The notes beneath the pieces were generated by a model. That model ran no database searches. It worked only from the letters and a program-made list of their open reading frames with translations, and was not told the DNA's origin. Of a DNA stretch of 64,000 nucleotides, positions 9,176 to 18,683 are shown one piece after another (the first letter of the stretch is position 1; every line of letters begins with the position of its first letter). The position numbers and the translations under genes were made by a program. The stretch is from JBQTGK01 sp052400665. GTDB lineage: Bacteria > Bacteroidota > Bacteroidia > Bacteroidales > Marinifilaceae. Location of the stretch: assembly GCA_052400665.1 (NCBI GenBank), contig JBQTGK010000006.1. One strand, 5' to 3'.

Positions 9176-10033
9176 CTAAATTGTGTTTCTAAAGTTGTTA
9201 GGAGTGCTTCCCATTATTTCTTTAAACTGGCGATTAAAGTTTGTAATTGAGTTATATCCAACCATATAGCAAATTTCAGATATTGGAATATCTTGTTGGA
9301 CAAGTAGGCGGGAAGCATTGCGAACACGAATTTCGTTTAAAAATTGTGTGAAAGATTTATTGGTTGTTTTTTTGAAAAAACGACAAAAAGAATTTGTTGT
9401 CATGCAAGCTATATCCGAAACATCATTTAAGCTAATGTCTCTGGCATAATTATCCGAAACAAATTTAATTACTGAGTCTAAGCGATCTGAACTATCGGTG
9501 GTGTATTGACGCATGTCTGATGAGGATAGAATTATTTTATTGTCGATAGTTGAAAGCTTACATAGTATATCTAGTAATTTAATTAATTGTTGGGCAGGTG
9601 ATAGTTCAATTAAACCAATTAATTCTTTGTGCAGTTTTTTGTTTTCCTTACCTCCAAAGCTAACGCCAAATTTTGATTCTTCAAGTAAACTGTTTATCTG
9701 CGAAAATTCAGGAATATTAAAAGTTCCTTCTCCAATAAAATCTTTTGTAAATTTAATGACGATGGTTTTCACTTTATTTTGATCATTTTCTCCATAATAA
9801 GAAACATCGTTGCGCCATAAATGAGGTAGGTAAGGGCCAACTAAAACCAAATCGCCTGGTGAAAAATGAGCTACGCTATCACCAACAAATCGAATGCCAT
9901 TACTTTTAGATATATATATTAATTCATACTGAGCATGGTAGTGCCATGAAGAATCAAGACATGGAATTTCTTTTTTCGTAATATCTAAACGCTCGTTAGC
10001 TGAACTATCAGTATTTTTCAATATTAGTTTCAT
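9176..10033 (-). CDS. AraC-family transcriptional regulator
   Basis: Probable activator of the adjacent polysaccharide genes. The 285-residue protein has an N-terminal cupin-like sensing domain (about 25-100, including HYHAQYELIYI and GDLVLVGPYLPHLW) of the kind that binds a sugar. Two helix-turn-helix units lie at about 185-285, with SLNDVSDIACMTTNSFCRFFKK and the AraC signature ISEICYMVGYNSITNFNRQFK. It lies between the susCD operon and the VOC/GH2/sulfatase operon on the same strand. A terminator upstream (10124-10164) separates it from that operon. It is the obvious candidate to bind the shared element at 9095-9147 and 20920-20972. Confidence 0.92.
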   Translation of the reverse strand: MKLILKNTDSSANERLDITKKEIPCLDSSWHYHAQYELIYISKSNGIRFVGDSVAHFSPGDLVLVGPYLPHLWRNDVSYYGENDQNKVKTIVIKFTKDFIGEGTFNIPEFSQINSLLEESKFGVSFGGKENKKLHKELIGLIELSPAQQLIKLLDILCKLSTIDNKIILSSSDMRQYTTDSSDRLDSVIKFVSDNYARDISLNDVSDIACMTTNSFCRFFKKTTNKSFTQFLNEIRVRNASRLLVQQDIPISEICYMVGYNSITNFNRQFKEIMGSTPNNFRNTI

Positions 10034-10123
10034 AAACTAAAACTCCGAGAAATATTTATAAGTTTTAAGCACTCTTAGTCTGGAATAAATATAAATAAAA
10101 AATATAGAATTCTATATGCTTAT

Positions 10124-10164
10124 AAAAAAAAACAGTTCAGAGCACAGAAAGCAATGAACTGTTT
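10124..10164 (-). terminator. Terminator of the sulfatase-GH2-VOC operon
   Basis: AAACAGTTCA (10130-10139) pairs perfectly with TGAACTGTTT (10155-10164). The minus strand continues into a T run. It follows the VOC gene stop by about 25 bp. Confidence 0.85.
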
Positions 10165-10189
10165 AAACTATAAAGGAAGATAATTACTA

Positions 10190-10510
10190 CTATTTTGAAA
10201 GTTCCATAAACTCAATTGGAGAACCGTTGTGCACAATAAACGCAACACGTACACCTTCTCCTGGTGAAAATGTATCAACAAGAATTTCTTTTCCCTCTAT
10301 GGCATCTTCAATATTATCAACCAAATAAGCCACATGCGCAACATTCTGAAACATGGCTGGCATTGGACTATCTGCATCACATTTTACCCATTCAATACCA
10401 AACTCATCCTTACTAAAGTCGGTAAAATGAATTTTCCCTGCTTCGTAAAAACCATCCCAATTTTTCTCTTCTGTTGTTGGTATTCCTATATGACTAAATT
10501 TATAATTCAT
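10190..10510 (-). CDS. Small VOC/glyoxalase-like protein
   Basis: Function unknown. The 106-residue protein begins with a metal-site-like HIGIPT strand, has a second HVAYLVDNIEDAI segment, and ends in PIEFMEL. This matches half-module features of the vicinal-oxygen-chelate fold (glyoxalase, dioxygenase, epimerase). His7, a central His and the terminal Glu could form a metal site in a dimer. It is the last gene of the sulfatase-GH2 operon, 41 bp after the GH2 start side, so a role in handling a released sugar is possible. It could act as an epimerase or isomerase. No specific reaction can be assigned from the sequence. Confidence 0.7.
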   Translation of the reverse strand: MNYKFSHIGIPTTEEKNWDGFYEAGKIHFTDFSKDEFGIEWVKCDADSPMPAMFQNVAHVAYLVDNIEDAIEGKEILVDTFSPGEGVRVAFIVHNGSPIEFMELSK

Positions 10511-10551
10511 TTGAATATTTTTAAAGGTTAAAACATTATTTAAATCAATAA

Positions 10552-13500
10552 TTAATCCAATGGCTCAATAATAAACTCAAAGCCATATTTGCCTGATTTC
10601 AGCATATATTTTGGTAAAGTGTTAGACAATGTTCCTCCAACACCTGCTTGAACACAATCGATGTTAAGCGTATAAAATCCTTGCTTCTCTAAATCAAATG
10701 GATGATTTGACTTTTCAATATTATCTGCAGAATAAGGCCAAACTGAAAATCCAAATGTTGCTTGTCCAGAAATCTTTAATCCTGCTTTTTTATTTTCTGT
10801 CATCAACTTCAACCAACGAGTATCGGTTCTATTACCATTTCCTTGAGTTTTAGCGTAATTAGTAAACATATCGTCAGTTTTAAAATGATATTCATCTACC
10901 TCGCAAGCTGTTTTTCTATCGCAATAGCTTTCCCAAGGACCATTTCCGTAATAAGATGTATTTACATAGTTTGATGAAACGCCCATAGTAGCACCAAACT
11001 GTATCATACGAGGAAGTGATTCATCAGCGTTCAAATCCATTTTCACAAGAATCTTTCCATCATTAAAAATGGTATAGATCGTTGCAAGTTCTATTTTATC
11101 TTTAAAGTTTTGCTCAATAGAAACACTTACAAATTTATTGTTATCAGCATTTACAGTTACTTTTCTGGTTTCTAATTTTGTTTCCAAATTGCGCCAAACC
11201 TTTTCTGATTCTTTAAAAGCTTTACTGCTCGCTCCCCTAACATCGTTATCAACAGATGGTCGACAGAAATTTGCATGCAAAGGCGATTTTAATTGTTCAA
11301 TCCCATTTACCAAATAGGAACTTAGCTCTCCATTAATCTTGGATATACGCGTTGAGAAACCTTTACTCTTAATCACAATTTCTGCATCTGTTTCTGTCAA
11401 TGAAATTTTTTCTTTTGAAGAAGAAACGTAAGCTGGTAAATCTTCTCTAGCTTTTAAAGCAATTTGATTACTGGCAATTTCATATCCTTTTTTACACCAC
11501 AAACGATCATTTTTTTCATGTAAACTTAATCGCAACCAATATTCAGAGTCCGATTTAAATTTTACAGCTTTAAAAGGAACTTTCACCACCGAACTAGCAT
11601 AGGCATCAATATCCTGATCTGGAAGAGTTCCGGATTGCAAATTTTTACCATTTTCCGACAAAGTCCAGCGAATTTCGTATTGATTTAAATTTGTAAAGTT
11701 AAATCTATTGATAATTCGAACTTGCCCATTTTTAATAGCTGCATCTTCAAATACGACAGGCTGAAAGACATGCTTACATTCCCATGCATGAGGATGTGGC
11801 GTTCGATTGGAAGCAAACACACCATTCATACAGAAGTTTACATCATTTGGAATATCTCCAAAATCGCCACCATAAGCATAAAATTTCTCGCCGTTTTCTA
11901 TTGTCTTCTCAAGCCCTTGATCGATCATATCCCAAATGAATCCACCAATAAGATTTGGTCTGTTTCTTATTTCCTTCCAATAGTCAGTTAGGCCACCAAT
12001 AGAGTTTCCCATTGCATGCATGTACTCACACATAATTATTGGTCGATCGATATGGCCACTTTTTGCCATACCTACCAATTGACTCAATTCAGGATACATT
12101 CTACTTAATACATCAACATATTTAGGATCGTCAGGATTTGCATAAACTGGTTTTCTCGACATTTTAAATGCAATTCCTTCAACATAGTCAGGATCTGTTG
12201 GATCGCCTTGAGCTCCTTCATAATGAATAAAACGAGAAGGATCATAATCTTTAACCCAACCTGCAGCTGCTGCAAAAGCAGGACCCGTTCCGGCCTCGTT
12301 ACCAAGCGACCATGAAATAATACATGGCTCATTTTTATCTCGTTCAACCATTCGAATACATCGGCTTAAAATAGCGGCTGGCCAAGTTGGACTTTGAGGA
12401 ATAAAACTTCCCAAATGATGACACTCAATGTTTGCTTCACCCATTACATACAAACCATACTCATTACAAAGTTCTAAAAAGTACGGATCGTTTGGATAAT
12501 GTGAAGTACGAACGGCATTAAAATTAAATTGCTTAAGTAATTGAACATCCTTACGCATTTCTTCTCTTGTTAGCGCTTTTCCATGCACAGGACTATGATC
12601 ATGACGATTCACGCCCATTATCTCAACTGGCTTTCCATTAATCAGTAATTCATTTTTAGCGCTAAACTCAACTTTGCGGAAACCAACATTCTGACTTCTT
12701 GCTTCAACGAGTTCTCCCTCAGGATTTAAAACACTAAATACCAATTTGTATAGATATGGATGCTCTGATGACCATTTTTGAGGACAGCGAATATTAGCTT
12801 CCATCATTGCCCATTTGGTAATATCCCTTTGTGGCCATCTTTCGTTGTATATTGCCTTAACTGGAACAGATAAAGATTCGTTTAAAACAGCATTTTTATC
12901 TGCATCGTAGAGCTGAGCTGTAATTTTCCAACCTTCCAAATTCGATTCATTCTCTTTGACCCAAACACGAGGACGAATTTCCAATTTGGCATCCTGAAGA
13001 TTTACATCAAATTTAGTTCTAACGAAAAAATCATTCAGTGCAATTTTAGGCTGAGCCATAAGTAATACTTCGCGATGAATACCGCTCAAACGCCACATAT
13101 CCTGATCTTCCAGATAGCTGCCATCACTCCAACGAAACACCTGAACTGCAAGTCTATTTTTGCCACTTTTCACATACTTGGTAATATCAAATTCGGCTGC
13201 CAAACGACTTCCTTGACTATAGCCTACTTTTTTCCCATTTACCCATAAGTAAAAAGCTGATGAAACTCCTCCAAAATGAAGAATAATTGATTGATTTTCC
13301 CAATCAGTTGGAACTTCAAAATCACGAAAGTAACTTCCAACCGGATTGTCTCTATAAATTTTTGGTGGTCGTGGAGGTTGCGGACCTCTCCAGGTAAATT
13401 TTAAAGTCGTATCGAGAATATTGGGTGTAAATGGATAAATAATATTTGAATAAATTGGCTGACCAAATCCCTTCAATTCCCAATTAGAAGGCACTTCAAT

Positions 13501-13785
13501 ATCATTCCAATCTTTCCCTACAAAATCTTCTTTCATAAAATCATTTGGACGATCTTCCGATTTTCCAACGTAATTAAATTTCCAAATCCCATTTAAAGAT
13601 TTTATTCTCGCCTTATCTCTATTTCCATTTAATGCATCCTTTACATTTTTGTAAGAATAAGATGGAACACGAGCATTCATTTTATTTTGTTCAAACATAA
13701 TCTCATTCTCCCAGTCATTTTGGGCAATGGATAAATGCGAACAAGCAAATAAAATTAATCCTATAATTGAAAGTGTTTTCTTCAT
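10552..13785 (-). CDS. Glycoside hydrolase family 2 beta-galactosidase
   Basis: Predicted to remove terminal beta-galactose from oligosaccharides, in the periplasm given its signal peptide (about 1-21). At 1077 residues it has the LacZ-like five-domain layout. A sugar-binding jelly roll (about 45-240, with FDITKYVKSGKNRLAVQV) is followed by an immunoglobulin-like domain and then the TIM barrel. The barrel holds acid/base Glu497 (SLGNEAG) and nucleophile Glu587 (MCEYMHAMGNS). The C-terminal small-chain domain includes the GPWESY(C)DRK motif. It follows the sulfatase gene by 27 bp and is probably co-transcribed with it, suggesting desulfation followed by galactose release. The anomeric specificity is inferred from the family. 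Other GH2 activities cannot be excluded. Confidence 0.92.
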   Translation of the reverse strand: MKKTLSIIGLILFACSHLSIAQNDWENEIMFEQNKMNARVPSYSYKNVKDALNGNRDKARIKSLNGIWKFNYVGKSEDRPNDFMKEDFVGKDWNDIEVPSNWELKGFGQPIYSNIIYPFTPNILDTTLKFTWRGPQPPRPPKIYRDNPVGSYFRDFEVPTDWENQSIILHFGGVSSAFYLWVNGKKVGYSQGSRLAAEFDITKYVKSGKNRLAVQVFRWSDGSYLEDQDMWRLSGIHREVLLMAQPKIALNDFFVRTKFDVNLQDAKLEIRPRVWVKENESNLEGWKITAQLYDADKNAVLNESLSVPVKAIYNERWPQRDITKWAMMEANIRCPQKWSSEHPYLYKLVFSVLNPEGELVEARSQNVGFRKVEFSAKNELLINGKPVEIMGVNRHDHSPVHGKALTREEMRKDVQLLKQFNFNAVRTSHYPNDPYFLELCNEYGLYVMGEANIECHHLGSFIPQSPTWPAAILSRCIRMVERDKNEPCIISWSLGNEAGTGPAFAAAAGWVKDYDPSRFIHYEGAQGDPTDPDYVEGIAFKMSRKPVYANPDDPKYVDVLSRMYPELSQLVGMAKSGHIDRPIIMCEYMHAMGNSIGGLTDYWKEIRNRPNLIGGFIWDMIDQGLEKTIENGEKFYAYGGDFGDIPNDVNFCMNGVFASNRTPHPHAWECKHVFQPVVFEDAAIKNGQVRIINRFNFTNLNQYEIRWTLSENGKNLQSGTLPDQDIDAYASSVVKVPFKAVKFKSDSEYWLRLSLHEKNDRLWCKKGYEIASNQIALKAREDLPAYVSSSKEKISLTETDAEIVIKSKGFSTRISKINGELSSYLVNGIEQLKSPLHANFCRPSVDNDVRGASSKAFKESEKVWRNLETKLETRKVTVNADNNKFVSVSIEQNFKDKIELATIYTIFNDGKILVKMDLNADESLPRMIQFGATMGVSSNYVNTSYYGNGPWESYCDRKTACEVDEYHFKTDDMFTNYAKTQGNGNRTDTRWLKLMTENKKAGLKISGQATFGFSVWPYSADNIEKSNHPFDLEKQGFYTLNIDCVQAGVGGTLSNTLPKYMLKSGKYGFEFIIEPLD

Positions 13786-13812
13786 TTTAATTTTTTTTAG
13801 TCTAATTTAAGG

Positions 13813-15276
13813 CTAGTCAAGTTTAAAAGTTTCATCAAATCTAGGCATTTTGTATTCTTTCCATTCCACGCCAGTTTGTTCATCGTGCCACCAAAGTGGT
13901 TGTGCATGAGTTTGGCTCCATTTTTCAGCATCTGCAACCATTTCTTTCAGCAAATCAGGGTATTTAGCACTTAAATCATGCTGTTCATTAATATCTTTAT
14001 CTAAATTAATCAATTTCCATGATTCTTGATTAACTCTCAATACTTTCATTGAATCACGACGAGCACCTACATCGGTATATCCTGTTCTATGACGTAAACA
14101 GTAAATATACTCTCCTGTGTGCGAGCCTTTGCCATTTTGAAAATTATCCCACATATTTTTTCCATCAAGCACTTTGCCTGCTGGTATTGTTGCACCGGCA
14201 AGTTTGGCAAAAGTAGGGTAGAAATCTACTGATGAAACTGGTTGATTAAAACGTTGACCGGAAGGAACATTCTTTGGCCAGTGGAAAAACATAGGTACTC
14301 TGTATCCTCCTTCGCATGCACTACCTTTTCCTTCGCGAAGAGGATAATTTGTTGCTCCTTTGGTTAGTTTACCACCATTGTCGCTTAGAAATACAATTAA
14401 AGTGTTTTCGAACTGTTTGTTTTCTTTTAAGCTTTTCACAACTTTATTAACACCTCTATCAACAGCATATACCATTGCTGCGTAAGTTCTTCTTTTTTCA
14501 TCTTTAATATGAGCGAATTTGGCAAGATCTTCCTCTTTAGCCTGCAACGGAACGTGTGGTGCATTGTAAGCTAAATACAAAAAGAATGGTTTTTCTTTTT
14601 CTGATGCCTCAGAAACAAAACGAACAGCTTCACGAGAAAGAGCATCAGTAATGTATTCTGTCTCTTTAACGTCTTCTCCATTGTGTTCTAGAGGATGTAA
14701 ATATTCAAAAATAACGTTATCACCTGCTTTTTTACGCTTTTCGAATTTCTTACGATAAATTTCAGGAAAATATTCATGACCACCTCCAAGAAATCCATAA
14801 AAATCATCAAAACCTCTGTTATTAGGATGATATTTTGAAACTGAACCTAAGTGCCATTTACCAAGGGCTCCGGTATAATATCCATTATCCTGAAGTACTT
14901 TACTGATAAAAGTTTCATCAACAGATATTCCTTTTCCTATTGTTTCGCAATTAGGAGGAAGGTTGAATTGAGCTCCCATTTGATGAGGATAACGACCTGT
15001 CATTAAACTAGCTCTACTTGGACCGCAAAATGGATGTGTTACATAGGCTGAAGTAAATATGGTACCGTCGTTAGCTAATTTATCCAAAGCAGGAGTTGTG
15101 ATATCCTTGGCGCCGTTAAATCCAACATCGGAATATCCTAAATCGTCGCATAAAACAACAAGAATGTTTGGACGTGTATCTGAAGACTTCGTTTGTGTTG
15201 ATTTTTTTGTATTACAACTAGCGAGTATTAATAAAATTGCACAACAAGTAAGTTGTATTGATTTAAATAAGTTCAT
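13813..15276 (-). CDS. Lipoprotein sulfatase, arylsulfatase type
   Basis: Predicted to desulfate an oligosaccharide. The 487-residue protein has a lipoprotein signal with Cys21 (LLILASC). Metal-binding Asp44-Asp45 are in VVLCDDLGYSD, and the formylglycine signature C-G-P-S-R is at 84-88. The SDNGG motif and the conserved GKWHLG lysine/histidine segment follow. It is only about 20% alike by eye to the first sulfatase and belongs to a different branch (arylsulfatase A/B-like), so the two probably remove different sulfate groups. It leads the sulfatase-GH2-VOC operon. The kinase operon terminator at 15364-15405 lies just upstream. Confidence 0.92.
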   Translation of the reverse strand: MNLFKSIQLTCCAILLILASCNTKKSTQTKSSDTRPNILVVLCDDLGYSDVGFNGAKDITTPALDKLANDGTIFTSAYVTHPFCGPSRASLMTGRYPHQMGAQFNLPPNCETIGKGISVDETFISKVLQDNGYYTGALGKWHLGSVSKYHPNNRGFDDFYGFLGGGHEYFPEIYRKKFEKRKKAGDNVIFEYLHPLEHNGEDVKETEYITDALSREAVRFVSEASEKEKPFFLYLAYNAPHVPLQAKEEDLAKFAHIKDEKRRTYAAMVYAVDRGVNKVVKSLKENKQFENTLIVFLSDNGGKLTKGATNYPLREGKGSACEGGYRVPMFFHWPKNVPSGQRFNQPVSSVDFYPTFAKLAGATIPAGKVLDGKNMWDNFQNGKGSHTGEYIYCLRHRTGYTDVGARRDSMKVLRVNQESWKLINLDKDINEQHDLSAKYPDLLKEMVADAEKWSQTHAQPLWWHDEQTGVEWKEYKMPRFDETFKLD

Positions 15277-15363
15277 TTCGCTTTTTATTTTTTATTTCCT
15301 GCTTTTGTGGTTAGTTGTCGAAAGAATAGCGAGAAATAATTATAAGAACGATTAAATTAGATT

Positions 15364-15405
15364 GTAAAAACAATCATTGGATAACAAATGACTATCCAAT
15401 GATTG
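15364..15405 (-). terminator. Terminator of the 2-keto-3-deoxy-sugar operon
   Basis: CAATCATTGGATA (15371-15383) pairs perfectly over 13 bp with TATCCAATGATTG (15393-15405). The minus strand then reads TTTTTAC. It separates the five-gene catabolic operon from the sulfatase operon. Confidence 0.9.
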
Positions 15406-15423
15406 AATGATTCAGAGTGTGTT

Positions 15424-16515
15424 TTAACGGACAACCCGACCAGATCCGGAACCACCCATCAACGCTTCTACTTCGGCTCTTGATGTGTAATTGAAGTCTC
15501 CATTAATAGAGTGGCATAAGCAAGAAGATGCAACTGCAAATCGAATGGTATCTTCAGGATTTGTAAATTCAGCAGTATTCATAGCATAAACCAAACCAGC
15601 TCCAAAAGAATCACCACCTCCAACTCGGTCAACAATCGCTTTTATCTGATAAGGAGCATATTCCCCATTATTTAATGGAGCAAAGTGAGCTGTTTCACTT
15701 TTTGCATCGTACAACATAGCTCCCCAATTGTTATGGGTTGCCGAAATACTTTCGCGTAAAGTAATTGCTACTTTTTTAACGTTCGGAAATTGGCGAATAA
15801 TTTCTTTTGCAACATCAACGTATTTTGCAACATCAAGTTTTCCACCTTCAATATCAGTATTTTCAGCAGATATTCCCAGAACATCATGAGCATCTTCTTC
15901 GTTGGCAATTACAACATCAACGTAAGGTAGAATTGCACGCATTGTTTTTTGAGCCAGATCTGCTGCCGAAGTACCCGATTGCCATTGCCACAATTTTTTT
16001 CTAAAGTTTAGATCGCAGGAAACGGTTAAACCTTTTGCTTTTGCTGTTCTAACTGCAATTTCGGTAGCTGTAGCTGATACTTCAGATAGAGCAGGAGTAA
16101 TACCTGTTGTATGTAACCATCCAGCATCAACTAATAATTTATCCCAATTGTAGTCTTCGCCACGTGTCATCGATACTGCAGAAAAATCTCGATCGTACAT
16201 TACACGGCTCGGACGCTGGTTTGCTCCGCGTTCTACGAAATAGAGTCCGAACCTTCCATTTTTAGTTTTTTTAATTCCAGATACATCGACATCAATGCCT
16301 TTAAGTACTGATAAGCAGGCTTCTGTCATTTCATTATCGGGAAGGGCAGTAACAAATTTTACTTTTCCACCAAGCATTGCTATCGAAGCAGCAACATTTG
16401 CTTCGGCACCGGCAAATGTCATATCAAGTTTACCGGGCATGCTTTGATGAAATCGTTGAAAGTTTTCAGGACAAATTCGCCCCATTATTTCGCCAAATGT
16501 TATTATTGTCTTCAT
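15424..16515 (-). CDS. kdgK: 2-keto-3-deoxygluconate/galactonate kinase, PfkB family
   Basis: Phosphorylates a 2-keto-3-deoxy sugar acid at C6 with ATP. The 363-residue protein has the ribokinase-family N-terminal ITFGEIMGRI and the AGAEANVAASIAMLGG substrate-binding block. The PfkB C-terminal signature VGGGDSFGAG carries the catalytic base Asp302. It is the last gene of the operon and lies 42 bp after the aldolase start side. With the enolase-superfamily enzyme upstream supplying 2-keto-3-deoxygalactonate and the aldolase cleaving the product, it fits step three of 3,6-anhydrogalactose catabolism. Gluconate-type or galactonate-type stereochemistry cannot be told from the sequence. A terminator follows. 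Confidence 0.9.
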   Translation of the reverse strand: MKTIITFGEIMGRICPENFQRFHQSMPGKLDMTFAGAEANVAASIAMLGGKVKFVTALPDNEMTEACLSVLKGIDVDVSGIKKTKNGRFGLYFVERGANQRPSRVMYDRDFSAVSMTRGEDYNWDKLLVDAGWLHTTGITPALSEVSATATEIAVRTAKAKGLTVSCDLNFRKKLWQWQSGTSAADLAQKTMRAILPYVDVVIANEEDAHDVLGISAENTDIEGGKLDVAKYVDVAKEIIRQFPNVKKVAITLRESISATHNNWGAMLYDAKSETAHFAPLNNGEYAPYQIKAIVDRVGGGDSFGAGLVYAMNTAEFTNPEDTIRFAVASSCLCHSINGDFNYTSRAEVEALMGGSGSGRVVR

Positions 16516-16557
16516 TTAAATTTGATGTTTGAGGGTACGATAGCTAATTCGTACTAT

Positions 16558-17238
16558 TTATTTTCTACTTGTTCTGATTTTTTGAATTAAATCATGAATT
16601 TCTCTTGCATTTTGAGTGATTGTTTTCCAATCTTCAGTCTGAATCAATGGACGTTTTGCAATCCAGGATCCACCAATAGCTGTAATAAGTGGAGACTCAA
16701 GATATGAGGCAGCATTATTCATATTACATCCTCCAAGAGGAATAAATTTTAAATCCAGATATTGATATGGAGCAACCATATTTGTAAGGTGATTCATACC
16801 TCCTGATGTTTCGGCAGGAAAGTATTTTAACACTCTGCATCCATGTTCAATTGCAATTTCAATATCACTTGGAGTCATTATTCCAGGTGCGAAAGATAAA
16901 CTTTGTTTTCCTGCTTCTGCGAGTACAGTGGGGTTACAACCGGGTGCTACTGCAAAATCAGCTCCTGCATCTACTACTGCTTTTACCTGTTCAACAGTTA
17001 AAACTGTTCCAAAACCTAAGTTCATTTGTGGAAACGTTTTTTTTATTGCCAGTGCTGATTCAATTGCAGCAGGTGTGCGAAGTGTTAATTCAATGGAATC
17101 AACACCACCCTCGAGTAATGCTTCGGCCAGAGGAACAGCATGATTTGCGTTGTCAATTACCAAAACAGCGATTACTCCGCTGTTGTCAATTTTTTTTATA
17201 ATTTCAGGCGTCATCGCCTTCTGAGCTATAGGTTGCAT
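16558..17238 (-). CDS. eda: 2-keto-3-deoxy-6-phospho-sugar aldolase (KDPG/KDPGal)
   Basis: Cleaves 2-keto-3-deoxy-6-phosphogluconate or -galactonate to pyruvate and glyceraldehyde 3-phosphate. The 226-residue class I aldolase has the Schiff-base lysine Lys138 in VLKYFPAE and the catalytic Glu50 in SIELTLRTP. It also has GFGTVLT and GGCN phosphate-site segments. The length is usual for the Eda family (about 210). It is followed three bases downstream of the aldehyde dehydrogenase stop, showing tight operon packing. In this setting the substrate is probably the galactonate form, but Eda-family enzymes often accept both. Confidence 0.9.
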   Translation of the reverse strand: MQPIAQKAMTPEIIKKIDNSGVIAVLVIDNANHAVPLAEALLEGGVDSIELTLRTPAAIESALAIKKTFPQMNLGFGTVLTVEQVKAVVDAGADFAVAPGCNPTVLAEAGKQSLSFAPGIMTPSDIEIAIEHGCRVLKYFPAETSGGMNHLTNMVAPYQYLDLKFIPLGGCNMNNAASYLESPLITAIGGSWIAKRPLIQTEDWKTITQNAREIHDLIQKIRTSRK

Positions 17239-17241
17239 TTC

Positions 17242-18678
17242 TTAAATTCTTACTGTGATACGTTTTCTTTCTAGATAATCATCTAAGGCCAGATATGAAC
17301 AATCATGACCTAAGCCACTTTCTTTAACTCCACCATGAGGCAGGTAAATTGCATACTTAAAACCGTTGACATGAACTTCACCAACTTCTAATTCATTAGA
17401 GAATTTTTGAACACGCTTAATATCATTTGTATATAGATAGCTAGATAAGCCTACTTCGCAATCATTAGCCATATCCAGAACTTCCTCTTCTGTTTTAAAT
17501 GGATAAATTGCAGCTATAGGACCGAATATTTCTTCTTTAAAGATTGTCATATTACGGTTTAGCCCTGTGAATACTGTTGGTTCATAGAAAAATCCTTTCT
17601 TTTTATCATCAGGAATTTTACCTCCACATTCGAGCTTGGCACCTTCTGAAATAGTTGTCTCTACTAATTTTATTACTCTATCTCTGGAACGGGCATCAAC
17701 TATAGGACCCATATCGATTTTAGAATCCTTGCCAAAACCTAGTTGTAAGTTTTTAGCTTTTTTAACAAAACGGTCTACAAATTCTTTATAGATTTTTTCA
17801 TGAACAAATATTCTGTTTGGAGATACACAAACTTGTCCGCAGTTACCAAATTTTAATGCCGATAAGTCGTTAACAGCCTGAGATATATTTGCATCGTCAA
17901 AAACTATAGCAGGAGCATTACCTCCAAGTTCCATGCTAAAGTGTTTTATAGAAGTTGCGGCTTGTTGCATTGCCATTCTTCCAGATGTGGAAGATCCAAT
18001 CATGGTAATAATTCTTGGTATTTTACTCGAAGAAAGAGTTAAGGCCACTTCTTCGTTAGATCCGGCAAGAATATTAACAACACCTTTTGGAAAATTAATA
18101 CTTTCCATTATTTCTCCTATTAAGTATGCCGAAAGAGGAGCGTTGGCCGAAGGTTTTAAAATAAGAGTACAACCTGCGGCTAATGCCGGGCCAATTTTAA
18201 ATCCTAAATTTAATAAAGGGAAATTCCAGGCTAGATATCCAACTGCAACACCTGCTGCTTGTTTAATAATTTGATGAGAATGTGAACCATCAGGATCTGG
18301 TAGTATTTCATCTCTTCTATGCAACATTTCCTGAGGGTACCATTCTAATGCATTAATAACCGTTTCGTAATCTTCTACTGCTTGGTTATAAGTTTTCCCC
18401 ATTTCGTACATTACGCTTTCGCGTATTTCGTGTTGTTTTTCTATAACCGCATTGCGTAATTTGTCCATCCACATTTTACGAGTGTTTACACTCATTTTGG
18501 ACCATTTTTTGAAAGCTTGCTGAGCTGCATCGAGGGCTAATTCAGCATCTTTTTTTCCTGCCCATGCGATTTCGGCTACAGCTTCTTCTGTTCCGGGACA
18601 AATTACTTTTGATTTGGTTTTTTCTGTTGCATCAACTAGTTGTCCGTTGATGTATAATTTTTTATATCCGAATTTCAT
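17242..18678 (-). CDS. NAD(P)-dependent aldehyde dehydrogenase, candidate 3,6-anhydrogalactose dehydrogenase
   Basis: Oxidises an aldehyde to its acid. The 478-residue protein has the ALDH fold throughout. Catalytic Cys284 is in GQVCVSPNR, general base Glu250 is in MELGGNAP, and the cofactor segment LAWNFPL and GSSTSGR are present. By sequence alone it is a broad succinate-semialdehyde/lactaldehyde-type ALDH. Its place directly between the enolase-superfamily gene (5-bp gap) and the KDPG aldolase makes 3,6-anhydrogalactose the best candidate substrate, giving 3,6-anhydrogalactonate. L or D anhydrogalactose cannot be distinguished. Lactaldehyde dehydrogenase is the main alternative. Confidence 0.8.
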   Translation of the reverse strand: MKFGYKKLYINGQLVDATEKTKSKVICPGTEEAVAEIAWAGKKDAELALDAAQQAFKKWSKMSVNTRKMWMDKLRNAVIEKQHEIRESVMYEMGKTYNQAVEDYETVINALEWYPQEMLHRRDEILPDPDGSHSHQIIKQAAGVAVGYLAWNFPLLNLGFKIGPALAAGCTLILKPSANAPLSAYLIGEIMESINFPKGVVNILAGSNEEVALTLSSSKIPRIITMIGSSTSGRMAMQQAATSIKHFSMELGGNAPAIVFDDANISQAVNDLSALKFGNCGQVCVSPNRIFVHEKIYKEFVDRFVKKAKNLQLGFGKDSKIDMGPIVDARSRDRVIKLVETTISEGAKLECGGKIPDDKKKGFFYEPTVFTGLNRNMTIFKEEIFGPIAAIYPFKTEEEVLDMANDCEVGLSSYLYTNDIKRVQKFSNELEVGEVHVNGFKYAIYLPHGGVKESGLGHDCSYLALDDYLERKRITVRI

Positions 18679-18683
18679 AATTA

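Noticed and set aside
16806..17201. 131-codon plus-strand frame opposite the aldolase gene
   Set aside because: It is antisense to eda, Gln/Leu-rich as expected for the mirror of an AT-rich gene, while eda has full catalytic motifs.
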